A stretch of DNA of 40,645 nucleotides, from NCBI RefSeq assembly GCF_024158745.1, contig NZ_JAMZAW010000041.1, positions 1 through 40,645 of the forward strand, written 5' to 3'. Source of the stretch: Paenibacillus tyrphae. GTDB lineage: Bacteria; Bacillota; Bacilli; Paenibacillales; NBRC-103111. How positions within the stretch are numbered: position 1 is the stretch's first letter; each line of letters opens with the position of its first letter. The notes beneath the pieces are model-generated. The model had not been told where the DNA came from. It did not search any database and was given only the letters and a program-made list of their open reading frames with translations. Position numbers and translations under genes: made by a program. Shown here piece by piece: positions 1 to 8,205 of the stretch.

Positions 1-6
1 GAAAAG

Positions 7-33
7 AAGCGCAAGCTGATCCAGCTTGCGCTT
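7..33 (-). terminator. Hairpin terminator after the SLH protein gene
   Basis: A perfect 12-bp inverted repeat (AAGCGCAAGCTG and its complement) with a 3-base loop lies just past the stop codon of the large leftward gene. On the minus strand it is followed by CTTTTC, a short T-rich tail. The plus side also has T-rich sequence, so it may work in both directions. Confidence 0.75.
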
Positions 34-48
34 TCCTTTTGCATCCTG

Positions 49-3000
49 CTAGTTAATAAAATTCGCTGCTTTCATCATCCGATATAACATAACCGATACT
101 TGCCCGCGATCAGCTTGCGCTTGCGGTCTGAAAGAGGAATCCTCAAACCCCTGCACTATCCCTAAGCGATTATTCAGGAATACCGCCTCCTTAGCCCATT
201 CGGCGATTTGGTCCTGATCCCGATAAGACTGGACAGAATTAGCGTTATTTGCATCGGACGAAGCATTGGCCAGTCCTGCATAAATCATGGCACGTTGAAG
301 CATTACAACAAGCTCCTGACGCGTTACAGGCCTATCGGGACGGAACGTTCCGTCTTCATATCCAGCGATCAAGCCGTTTGCCGCCGCTGACGCGACCGGA
401 GCGCTATACCAATCAGACGCATTAACGTCAGAGAATCCAGTTTGACCTGCTTGGTCAGGTACCAATCCAAGTGCCTTCGTCAGCATGCTTGCAAGCTCTG
501 CTCTTGTGACCGGTCTTGCATACGCAAAGCTGCCGTCCGGATAACCGGATACGATCAATTTTGAGGCTAACGTTTCAATCGCCCCTTTAGCATAGTGTTC
601 CGGAGCTATGTCATTAAACGTTTTGCTATGTTTGACGATCGTATACAATGAGTTGCCTTTGCGATACAAAGTACCCTGCCACTTGCCATCACGATTGGCA
701 AATATAGCGGGGACCGGGTAATACTGCCCGCTGTTCTTATCTATCATAAGGCCTGCAAGCTGTCCCGCAGACATCTCCGCCGACGTATCCCCGATTTCCA
801 AAGTACGGGCGGCATAGGACGGGAATGCGTTGATTTCTTTGGTTGTCCCTTCAGCTGTGGTTACTTCAACTTTAAAGTCTACCAGCTTGCTCACAACAGA
901 CGCACCCGTCTGAGATAACACATCAATAGTCGCTTTCTCCAGAGCTTGATCCGCTTTTCTGAAGCTTACGATTACTCTTCCCTTTTCGTTCGCCGCCGAT
1001 AATTCAGCTACAAGCTGCTCAATCAGAGATTTAGGCAGTTCCAGCGAAGTGCCCTCCGTCTTGATGACCAGTATTGCATTGCCCAGTCCACCGGCCAACG
1101 ATTTAAAAGAACCTCTGGTGAATTCCGCCTGAACTGCGTCGGTTTTTCCGGGAATTTCAACGACCAGCTGCGCGGATTCTTTATTCAGGCCCTTCAACAG
1201 TTCGGCCGCTTTTTTATCATCGATTGTCGTTCTACTTACTTTATCATTGGAAGAAGAGCTTGGCGCGCCTCCGCCTCCTCCTCCACCTCCGCCACCCGAG
1301 TTAACAGGGGTCTGGGAGTTGTTATTTTCACCATTGTAGCTCTTGGCGGTCCGTAGACTTTCGACCGTATCAATACGCTGTATCGATACGTAAATCGAAC
1401 CGCTTCCCGCTCCTAATTGATTCACATTAAAAGCTACGGATTGTTTGTCTTTTTCAACGACGGCAGAAGCCATAGAATACGGTACGGTCGGCGTGCGGTA
1501 AATCCGAATGATGTCGCCTTCCTGCAATCCATTCACTTGAATCGAATCGCTGGTATCCTTATTATTCGTTACGATGATCTGATCTTCCCGAAGCGGCGCA
1601 GTACGAATCCGGTCTTGGATGGGTAAAAACACAGGCTTGGCTTCTATTTCCCTACCGCGGGTAATGATTCCGATTTGCGTAGCGCCGGAAGGCAGTTTCG
1701 TGTGGGACGGAATGGAAATTTGGAATATCGATCCCGATCCGTCAAAAGATCCAACACGTCCCTTAATTTCAGACAATAGCTGAAGTTTCTCACCCTTTTG
1801 GTTAGCAAAAAATGTCTGATAAGTCATTTCCGGATTGTCATACTTTGCGAAAAAGTTCAACGTTCCCCCAATTTCGCCGGCCTCTCCATCATTGTCCAAG
1901 AAGGAGGATGGTTGGATCGGGCTAACAGAATCAACAAGCTTGAGCCAGTCTATTTTCTCGGAAGATACGTTATCGCTAATATGGGCAATTTCTTTATAAG
2001 GAGCGGGCTCTCCTTTCTCATTGACCGGAACGACCATAACATAAGCGGTGTCGGCCTTAATCTGTTCAGGAGCAACGTTAACTGTATACTGATCTTCCCC
2101 TTTAGTTACTTTAGCGAAGGGTTGAACATCCCATTGAAACGTTCTGTTCCCAAAAAATAAATGGTATCCGCTAATGTCCGATTCGTCAGCCGAAGGCTGC
2201 CAGGTTACTTTACCTTCTATCTTTCCCCGACTCGGGTTTGTATCGATAAACATCGTTTGAGAAGGAGTTGCGTATGGCCAGTCCCAGATGGAAGTAGTTG
2301 CTCCTGCTTCCGATTCTCCCTTCGCGTTCTTGGAGTAAACGGCGATTTGTTTCGCTCCGGAAGGAATAGCGATTTCTGGTAAGCTGACTTCATATCTCTC
2401 GCGGCTGTCGCTTCTCTTCGTCTGAACAATCGGTTTGAGCTTCTTGCCCTCACCATCGAGAAAATAGGCAATGTAATCTGTCACATCATTGGCCGCCATA
2501 AACTCGTGCCAAGCAAGGATGCCCGATATCTTTCCTTTAGCCTGATTCTCGTCGAAGAACGAAACTGCTGCCGGGATGGATGATGGTCTACCCTCAACGC
2601 CGGAATTCAAAGGCACCTGCTCCGACAAGATGTTGTCGTAAATCTTAAGATACGTAAAATTCGTCGCGGACTGACCCTTGGAGTTTACAGCTTTAATGGC
2701 AACGTATGCAGCTTGATCCGGAACAGGGTCCTTGATGTCAAAGGAAAACTTCCTTTGAACGTTTGAAGTATCCGAAACTGCCCCCGCTTCATAGGTAACT
2801 TTTCCGAATCGGTCTCCCAGCGGCTTTTTATTGATATCTGCAAAGTACAAATCATACCCAAACTTGTCAGATGTTTCGTAGGCAAACCAGTTCAGTTTTA
2901 AAGCCAGTGCCCCTCGCTGCGGATCTGTATCCACCAGACGCGGCTCAAGGGGAGAAGCATAAAAGACCGTTCCTGTGTTGTCCCAAATGTCCGCGATACC

Positions 3001-5139
3001 GGGAGCAGCCCCTTCTCCGACGCTGTTCTTGGCGTATACGCCAAAATATTTGGCCCCTTGGGGAAGCCGGGTGCCTTTGGGAATGTCAATGGAATAGCTG
3101 TACCCGGACGTTTTAGGGAGCGTATAAATCGAAGCTCCGATCTTCTGCTTATTGGCATCCAAGAAATAAACGGTATACTCCGTTATAAACTCCTCCGAAG
3201 AAGGCGCTGACCATCTTAGAGATCCGCCGATTGTCCCTTGGTTATCATCCGTATCATAGAAACTAACACCTAAAGGCAAATGCATCGGCGGTCTGTTGGC
3301 CGGAGTATCCTGCTGCAAATCGCTCATAGAAGTATATCTATATACAGTTAAGGTGCTTGGGTCATATGTCAATACATTGCCGTTCTTCAAAATCAATGCC
3401 TGATCGATCGTGTAAGATAAATCAAACTGCTTGTTGAACGTATCGCGATTATATACGGCGGATTGCGTAAAAACATAAGGACCGTTTGCGTAGACGACCG
3501 GGGCCCCATATTCTCCATAGACGTAACTGATGACGTTAGCATCCAGACGTTCTTTGCCGAAATAAAGAAACGGTCCGTCCTTCAGAAGGCGACTGTTATA
3601 CGCGCCGCGATCCCTTTTAGAGATAATTTTATTGTCGGTTGTCCGGATTTGCGTTAAATCATAATCCCCCCCGACATACAGCATGTTGTTCGTTTGATCC
3701 AGCTTCAACTTGGGAGCATGTACCGACAGCGTTTGGTTATCAGGCTTCAGCTTTTGGCCGCTTCCACCGTAAACGGCGTCATACACTCGGACCTCTTGCC
3801 ATTGATCGACGTTCGAATAATAAAGCTTATTTCCCGCCTCGATCCGAAATGGATTCGTGTCGACCGTTATTTGATACACGGATGACGGAACGCTGGTCCC
3901 ATACACGGTATCGACCACTCCAATTTTTGTGGAGCCGGATAATGCAACATACAGCTTGCCTTCATAGCCGGATATATCAGTAGGGTTAGAGCCGATAAAC
4001 ATATCGTTAACGACGCTTAGATCGCTGCTGCGCAGAGTTACCAGGCGGTTCGCATCCTTAAAGATGGCGTAAATGTATTCCCCATTCCCGCTAACGGTCC
4101 AGTCGGATAGCCCATAATTAAATTGGACTCCCCCCGCTACTTTGCTCGCGGTCAGAGCTGCGGACGTCAAAGGAAGCTGTAATTTTTCAATCGTTGTAGT
4201 CCCGCTTTTAAACATATAAATTTGGTTGCTTGAATCCATTGCCATTAAACTTGAAGCATACGGAAGCTTGGTAACCTCGATAAACGTCTTCCGGTCCATT
4301 ACGGCCCCTGGAGTATAATCAGTACCCGTCAGCACATATTTTCCGTTCGAAAAATATACACGTTCGCGATAATTGCCTTGTATTACCGCCAGATTGGCAG
4401 GATCGAGCAAATATCCGGCAAAGTAAATTCCGGCATCGTCGAGAACCAATTTTCGATTGGGATAACTAAAACCATACCCTTCATCGTAGGTCGTTTGGCT
4501 TAGCAGCCGATGATCGGATACGCTATAAGCGTAAAGGTTCGAGGCGCTGCTTCCCCTTGCTCCCACGAATAGCTTTTGCCCGGATTGATCGATAATGATA
4601 TCCGGTTCCGATGAAGCCGCCGTCTCGACTTTTCGAATCCCGTTAGTCGACAAGTCATATTCGAATACACTGTTCCGGTAATCTCCGCCGACATAGAACA
4701 CTTTATTATCGGTGACCGCCGTCAGATAAGGACGGTCTGTCGTCGCCAAAGTGCGTTCAACCGTCTTCGAAGCGATATCTACGATTTTGATTTGTGTTGC
4801 GCCCGAGAGAGGCACATACAGTTTGCCGTTAAATAAATCAATATCGGAAGGCTTGGAGCCGATATCGATCGACGTCTCGATTTGGAGATCAGACATGCGA
4901 ATGAACAATAGCTTGTTTCCTTCTTGGGAAACGGCATAAATATACCCTCGGGATTCGTCCAAAACCCATTCGGTCAGGTTGAACCCGAGGCTCTGACTTT
5001 CAAGAGAGGCAGCTTGAGCCTTGGAAGGCGTCGCCACCGGAAGAAACGACGCGAGCAGGCTGGCAATGAGAACCGCCATCCAGCTTGATTTCACCAACCT
5101 CTGCTTCATGAACTGTTGTATCCGTACGACTAGAGACAA
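49..5139 (-). CDS. Secreted S-layer-homology (SLH) domain surface protein with two beta-propeller-like halves
   Basis: This is a 1,696-residue cell-surface protein. The N-terminus carries a signal peptide (basic start, hydrophobic core about residues 20-36, AQA-A cleavage region). Residues about 45-330 and 335-610 look like two copies of a propeller-type repeat region (recurring strings such as GNKLLFIR, KLYVPLSG and MLYVGGDY). Five modules of about 105-125 residues follow, each starting with a D-x-D/N-x-x-x-G-x-I-x-G-x-L-x-W-like motif (near residues 625, 734, 858, 962 and 1079). A polyglycine linker lies near residue 1285, and three SLH repeats form the C-terminus (about 1509-1563, 1570-1625, 1640-1692), which in this family bind pyruvylated secondary wall polymer. 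The start is taken as TTG because AGGAGGAA lies 7 bases upstream; an ATG at codon 11 is the alternative. It is monocistronic. The ligand is unknown; an adhesin or scaffold role is inference. Confidence 0.88.
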   Translation of the reverse strand: MSLVVRIQQFMKQRLVKSSWMAVLIASLLASFLPVATPSKAQAASLESQSLGFNLTEWVLDESRGYIYAVSQEGNKLLFIRMSDLQIETSIDIGSKPSDIDLFNGKLYVPLSGATQIKIVDIASKTVERTLATTDRPYLTAVTDNKVFYVGGDYRNSVFEYDLSTNGIRKVETAASSEPDIIIDQSGQKLFVGARGSSASNLYAYSVSDHRLLSQTTYDEGYGFSYPNRKLVLDDAGIYFAGYLLDPANLAVIQGNYRERVYFSNGKYVLTGTDYTPGAVMDRKTFIEVTKLPYASSLMAMDSSNQIYMFKSGTTTIEKLQLPLTSAALTASKVAGGVQFNYGLSDWTVSGNGEYIYAIFKDANRLVTLRSSDLSVVNDMFIGSNPTDISGYEGKLYVALSGSTKIGVVDTVYGTSVPSSVYQITVDTNPFRIEAGNKLYYSNVDQWQEVRVYDAVYGGSGQKLKPDNQTLSVHAPKLKLDQTNNMLYVGGDYDLTQIRTTDNKIISKRDRGAYNSRLLKDGPFLYFGKERLDANVISYVYGEYGAPVVYANGPYVFTQSAVYNRDTFNKQFDLSYTIDQALILKNGNVLTYDPSTLTVYRYTSMSDLQQDTPANRPPMHLPLGVSFYDTDDNQGTIGGSLRWSAPSSEEFITEYTVYFLDANKQKIGASIYTLPKTSGYSYSIDIPKGTRLPQGAKYFGVYAKNSVGEGAAPGIADIWDNTGTVFYASPLEPRLVDTDPQRGALALKLNWFAYETSDKFGYDLYFADINKKPLGDRFGKVTYEAGAVSDTSNVQRKFSFDIKDPVPDQAAYVAIKAVNSKGQSATNFTYLKIYDNILSEQVPLNSGVEGRPSSIPAAVSFFDENQAKGKISGILAWHEFMAANDVTDYIAYFLDGEGKKLKPIVQTKRSDSRERYEVSLPEIAIPSGAKQIAVYSKNAKGESEAGATTSIWDWPYATPSQTMFIDTNPSRGKIEGKVTWQPSADESDISGYHLFFGNRTFQWDVQPFAKVTKGEDQYTVNVAPEQIKADTAYVMVVPVNEKGEPAPYKEIAHISDNVSSEKIDWLKLVDSVSPIQPSSFLDNDGEAGEIGGTLNFFAKYDNPEMTYQTFFANQKGEKLQLLSEIKGRVGSFDGSGSIFQISIPSHTKLPSGATQIGIITRGREIEAKPVFLPIQDRIRTAPLREDQIIVTNNKDTSDSIQVNGLQEGDIIRIYRTPTVPYSMASAVVEKDKQSVAFNVNQLGAGSGSIYVSIQRIDTVESLRTAKSYNGENNNSQTPVNSGGGGGGGGGGAPSSSSNDKVSRTTIDDKKAAELLKGLNKESAQLVVEIPGKTDAVQAEFTRGSFKSLAGGLGNAILVIKTEGTSLELPKSLIEQLVAELSAANEKGRVIVSFRKADQALEKATIDVLSQTGASVVSKLVDFKVEVTTAEGTTKEINAFPSYAARTLEIGDTSAEMSAGQLAGLMIDKNSGQYYPVPAIFANRDGKWQGTLYRKGNSLYTIVKHSKTFNDIAPEHYAKGAIETLASKLIVSGYPDGSFAYARPVTRAELASMLTKALGLVPDQAGQTGFSDVNASDWYSAPVASAAANGLIAGYEDGTFRPDRPVTRQELVVMLQRAMIYAGLANASSDANNANSVQSYRDQDQIAEWAKEAVFLNNRLGIVQGFEDSSFRPQAQADRGQVSVMLYRMMKAANFIN

Positions 5140-5253
5140 AAAAAATTCCTCCTAATGGCATAGTATGATTTTACCAACATCGTAGATTTTACAAGAAATT
5201 CCGATCAAATATTGTCATAATTTGTCGAATAAAATAATATTTTTTAATTATAA

Positions 5254-5295
5254 AAAGGCTTGTCGTCCTCACAAGAAAGAGAACAACAAGCCTTT
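5254..5295 (-). terminator. Terminator of the modAB operon
   Basis: A 12-bp stem (one G-T pair) with an 18-base loop begins at the modB stop codon. Read on the minus strand it ends in GCCTTTTTATAATT, a good T tail. It separates modAB from the SLH gene. Confidence 0.85.
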
Positions 5296-5956
5296 ACTTT
5301 CTGCTTACCACAAGCATCATCATAAACGAAATGACGATGATCGAGCCGGTCCACCACCAGGCGAGCGTCATGCGGCCGGATTCCACCGCCATGTAGATGG
5401 CGGTCGGAACGGTTTGCGTCTTCCCTGGGATATTGCCGGCGATCATCAGCGTCGCCCCGAATTCGCCGAGCGCCCGGGCGAAGCCCAGAATATAAGCCGT
5501 AGCCAAGGAGCGCCAGGCCAGCGGCAGTGAAATGTAGCGGAGCACCTGCCACTCGCCTGCGCCCGCGGAGCGCGCAGCATCTTCTAGGCTGCGGTCGACC
5601 GAGGCGAAGCCGACCTTCATCGTTTGGTACACGAGCGGAAAGGCGACCACGACCGAAGCGATGACGGCAGCCCACCACGTGAAGATGAGCGGTGCCGCGA
5701 ACCACTCTTCGATCCAACGGCCGAACCAGCTCTTCTTGCCGAGAAGCACCAGCAGGATGAAGCCGATTACGGTCGGAGGAAGCACCAGCGGCAGCATCAG
5801 CGCGGTTTCCAGCAGCGTTTTGCCCGGAAACGTACGGCGGGACAAGCCCCACGCCGCAGCGATCCCGAGGACGAACACCAGCGCGCTCGCCACCAGCGAT
5901 ACTTTGACCGACAGCAGGACCGGCGACAGAAAAGCGTTCCAATCGATGCCAGACAT
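5294..5956 (-). CDS. modB: Molybdate ABC transporter permease ModB
   Basis: This is the membrane subunit of a molybdate (possibly also tungstate) importer. The 220 residues give about five membrane segments. The conserved cytoplasmic EAA-type loop that docks the ATPase is visible (LEDAARSAGAGEWQVLRYIS, about residues 124-143), as is the family string ARALGEFGATLMIAGN. Length is normal for ModB. Translation starts at ATG only 5 bases after the modA stop, so the two genes form one operon. No modC ATPase gene is present in the window, so the ATPase must be encoded elsewhere or be shared. A terminator follows at once. Confidence 0.93.
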   Translation of the reverse strand: MSGIDWNAFLSPVLLSVKVSLVASALVFVLGIAAAWGLSRRTFPGKTLLETALMLPLVLPPTVIGFILLVLLGKKSWFGRWIEEWFAAPLIFTWWAAVIASVVVAFPLVYQTMKVGFASVDRSLEDAARSAGAGEWQVLRYISLPLAWRSLATAYILGFARALGEFGATLMIAGNIPGKTQTVPTAIYMAVESGRMTLAWWWTGSIIVISFMMMLVVSRK

Positions 5957-5961
5957 GCCGG

Positions 5962-6807
5962 CTACTTCCCCGCAGGGATGGTGAAGCCGTACTTCGCGAA
6001 CACGTCCGCCGCCTCTTTACTCTGCAGGTACGTGTAGAAGGCTTCGGCTTCTTTGGCATGCTTCGTCGCTTTGACGATACCGGCCGGATATTCGACCGGC
6101 TTGTAGGTTTTCGGATCGACGTTGAAGGCGATCTTCACTTTCTTGGACGTGAGCGCATCCGTCTTGTAGACGAAGCCCGCTTCCGCGTTGCCCGACTCGA
6201 CGTAGGTCAGCACCTGCCGCACGTCTTTCGCCATGACAAGCTTCGGCTGCAGAGCATCCCACTGCTTCGCGTTCGTCAGCGCTTCCTTGGCATAGCCGCC
6301 CGCCGGTACGGATTCCGGCTCTCCGATGGCGACGTGCTTCACTTCCGGCTTCGCCAAATCGCCCACCGCGCCGACCTGCGCTTGGCCGCCTTCCGGCACG
6401 ACGACGACGAGCTCGTTGACGAGCAGGTTTTTCTGCTGCGCCGCATCAACAAGCTGCTTGTCCACCAGCGCCTTCATATTTTTGGCGGCGGCGGACAGGA
6501 ATACGTCGGCGGGAGCACCCTGCTCGATCTGCTGCTGCAGCGCGCCGGAGGCCCCGAAGTTGAAGTTCAGCTTGATGCCCGCGTTCTTGCTTTCGTAAGC
6601 GGTTTGGATTTCCTTGAGCGCATCGGTCAAGCTTGCCGCGGCGGATACGGTCAGCTCCACCTTCTCAGCGGGAGCGGCTTGGCTCTTCCCTTGCCCGGCT
6701 TTCGGCGCGTCCGCCGGGGTTGGCTTCGCTTCGCCACAGCCGGCAAGCCCGATGGCTAGAGATAAAGCAAGCAGCAGGAATAAACAAGAAGCAGCGATTT
6801 TACGCAC
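5962..6807 (-). CDS. modA: Molybdate-binding lipoprotein ModA
   Basis: This is the extracellular molybdate-binding protein that feeds ModB. It has a lipoprotein signal (hydrophobic residues 9-20, lipobox LAGC with Cys24), then a linker rich in Ala, Pro and Lys, then the ModA fold. Family signatures include SAAASLTDALKEI near residue 55, GASGALQQQIEQGAPADVFLSA near residues 85-106, and an AGFVYKTDA stretch near the C-terminal end. Start is GTG, chosen for a GGAGAGAGGAA site just upstream. It is the first gene of the modAB operon and is divergent from the regulator at 7022. A promoter and a direct-repeat operator candidate lie upstream. Confidence 0.93.
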   Translation of the reverse strand: MRKIAASCLFLLLALSLAIGLAGCGEAKPTPADAPKAGQGKSQAAPAEKVELTVSAAASLTDALKEIQTAYESKNAGIKLNFNFGASGALQQQIEQGAPADVFLSAAAKNMKALVDKQLVDAAQQKNLLVNELVVVVPEGGQAQVGAVGDLAKPEVKHVAIGEPESVPAGGYAKEALTNAKQWDALQPKLVMAKDVRQVLTYVESGNAEAGFVYKTDALTSKKVKIAFNVDPKTYKPVEYPAGIVKATKHAKEAEAFYTYLQSKEAADVFAKYGFTIPAGK

Positions 6808-6839
6808 AGATTCCTCTCTCCTATCTATTTAATTATGTT

Positions 6840-6858
6840 TAGATATAACTAGATATAA
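6840..6858. promoter_or_regulatory. Candidate operator of modAB: two tandem TAGATATAA copies
   Basis: TAGATATAA occurs twice, at 6840-6848 and 6850-6858, with a 10-bp period, so both copies face the same side of the helix. The pair lies just downstream of the modA -10 box, a position where a bound protein would block transcription. The neighbouring regulator at 7022 is the obvious candidate. This assignment is inference from position. Confidence 0.45.
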
Positions 6859-6872
6859 TTAACTTGAAACTC

Positions 6873-6902
6873 ATTATAAGCGAAAAAAAGGAACCCTGTA
6901 AA
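6873..6902 (-). promoter_or_regulatory. modAB promoter
   Basis: Read on the minus strand, TTTACA (6897-6902) and TATAAT (6873-6878) are separated by 18 bases, a good SigA-type promoter about 65 bases upstream of the modA start. Confidence 0.6.
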
Positions 6903-6909
6903 CAGCGGT

Positions 6910-6938
6910 TTGAATCGCTGCCGCTTCCATCGTATGAT
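6910..6938 (+). promoter_or_regulatory. Promoter of the molybdate regulator gene
   Basis: TTGAAT (6910-6915), a 17-base spacer and TATGAT (6933-6938) form a SigA-type promoter. It is back to back with the modAB promoter, with only 7 bases between the two -35 boxes, so the promoters could compete or be controlled together. Confidence 0.6.
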
Positions 6939-6949
6939 AGATGTGACGA

Positions 6950-6992
6950 CTTCGTGTCCAGGCCGGGACCAAGACCGGCGTTGCCTGCGAAG
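6950..6992 (+). other. Strong hairpin at the 5' end of the regulator mRNA
   Basis: CTTCG/CGAAG, CAGG/CCTG and CCGG/CCGG pair in register to give 13 bp, interrupted by an internal loop of 4 and 5 bases and closed by an 8-base loop. It starts only a few bases after the predicted transcription start. It could stabilise the mRNA or act as a control element. No T run follows, so it is not a terminator, and I do not recognise a known riboswitch. Confidence 0.4.
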
Positions 6993-7021
6993 ACGAATGC
7001 AAGACGGGAGGTTTTAGCGTC

Positions 7022-7972
7022 ATGACCAACGACGTTTCCTATACAACCGAAGAAATTGCGAAGCTCTTGAAAATATCCAAGCTGACGGTGTACGACCTAA
7101 TCAAAAAGGGCGAGCTTCCCGCCTACCGCGTCGGCAAGCAAATGCGTATCGACGCTACGGATCTGGAGGCCTACAAAGCCAGAGCCCGCGAAGGCCGTAT
7201 ACCGCCCGCAGCCGCTCCGGCGCCGTCCGGTGCCTCAAGGCCGGAGGCCGTTTTTGCTCCGGGCAGCCGTCCGCTCGTCATCACGGGGCAGGACATCAGC
7301 CTCGACATGTTGGCCAAGCATCTGGAGAAGCAAGCGCCGGGCGTCCGCCCGCTCCGCTCGTACGTCGGCAGCTTGGACAGCCTGATCTCGATGTACCGCG
7401 GCGAATCGGATATCGTGAGCACGCATCTGCTGGATGGCGATACCGGGGAATACAATATTCCGTATATCCGCAAGCTGCTGGTCGGCTTTTCGTATATCGT
7501 CGTGCATCTGCTTACCCGCAATGCCGGGCTTTACGTGCCGCAGGGCAATCCGAAAGGACTGCGGAGCTGGGGCGATCTCGCACAGTCCGGCCTGCGCATC
7601 GCCAACCGGGAGAAGGGCTCCGGCGCGCGCGTGCTGCTGGACGAGCAGCTGCGGCTGCACGGCATCGCACCGGGGAGTCTCGCCGGCTATGAGGCGGAGG
7701 AATCCAGCCACATGGGCGTAGCCGGCAAAGTCGCTGCGGGCGAGGCCGATGTCGGGGTCGGAATCGAGAAAGCGGCGAACATCGTCGAAGGCGTCGATTT
7801 TATCCCGCTGATCCGTGAGCGTTACGATCTCGTGATGCTGAAGAAGCCGGATAACCGCGAATGGATCGAAGCGGTCCGGCGCATCCTGCAATCGGACGCC
7901 TTTCTCGGCGAGCTGCGCTCCATCGGCGGATACGATTTGACCGAAACGGGCAAGGTGTTGCTGGAAACGTGA
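7022..7972 (+). CDS. Molybdate-responsive one-component regulator (excisionase-type HTH plus PBP-like domain)
   Basis: This is a cytoplasmic DNA-binding protein of 316 residues. Residues 6-60 form a MerR/excisionase-type helix-turn-helix (YTTEEIAKLLKISKLTVYDL, then YRVGKQMRIDATDLEAY). After a Pro/Ala linker, residues about 80-310 resemble the ModA-like periplasmic binding fold used as an intracellular sensor (PBP_like family; GSLDSLISMYRGESDIVSTHLLDG, and VNREKGSGARVL-like text near residue 195). No signal peptide is present. Start ATG has GGGAGG upstream. It is divergent from modAB, which fits a molybdate-sensing repressor or activator of that operon. The ligand is inferred from the family and neighbours, not shown by the sequence. 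Confidence 0.82.
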   Translation: MTNDVSYTTEEIAKLLKISKLTVYDLIKKGELPAYRVGKQMRIDATDLEAYKARAREGRIPPAAAPAPSGASRPEAVFAPGSRPLVITGQDISLDMLAKHLEKQAPGVRPLRSYVGSLDSLISMYRGESDIVSTHLLDGDTGEYNIPYIRKLLVGFSYIVVHLLTRNAGLYVPQGNPKGLRSWGDLAQSGLRIANREKGSGARVLLDEQLRLHGIAPGSLAGYEAEESSHMGVAGKVAAGEADVGVGIEKAANIVEGVDFIPLIRERYDLVMLKKPDNREWIEAVRRILQSDAFLGELRSIGGYDLTETGKVLLET

Positions 7973-8018
7973 CGGACCGGTTCCGGTAAACGCAGCCCGG
8001 CAGGACAAGGGGCAGGCA

Positions 8019-8151
8019 TTGGAAAAAATGGATACGGATCATGACCGCCATCTGTGTCATTATTGTGGCTTGCCTTCCCTTCTATCCGAGACTGCGTTAC
8101 GATCTTTATGAGCAAGACCGATTGCCGAGCAAGTACGAAGAGATCGAATAA
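8019..8151 (+). pseudogene. Possible small membrane protein gene with a broken start frame
   Basis: From 8041 to 8151 an open frame encodes a hydrophobic segment and a charged tail (MTAICVIIVACLPFYPRLRY, then DLYEQDRLPSKYEEIE and TAA). A TTG at 8019 behind an AAGGGG site sits in a different frame; removing one A from the six-A run at 8023-8028 would join it to this frame and give MEKWIRIMTAICV. A further in-frame string after the TAA reads IVMAAWRKI. This could be a real one-TM small protein with a homopolymer error, a decayed gene, or chance. It lies directly ahead of the TVP38 gene. Confidence 0.3.
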
Positions 8152-8205
8152 ATCGTGATGGCCGCTTGGCGCAAAATCTAACCGGACTCGGGTGATCGCA
8201 TCAGC

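Noticed and set aside
5244..6059. 271-codon open frame on the minus strand over modB
   Set aside because: It overlaps modB and the end of modA in a different frame, and its product is Arg-rich with no domain.
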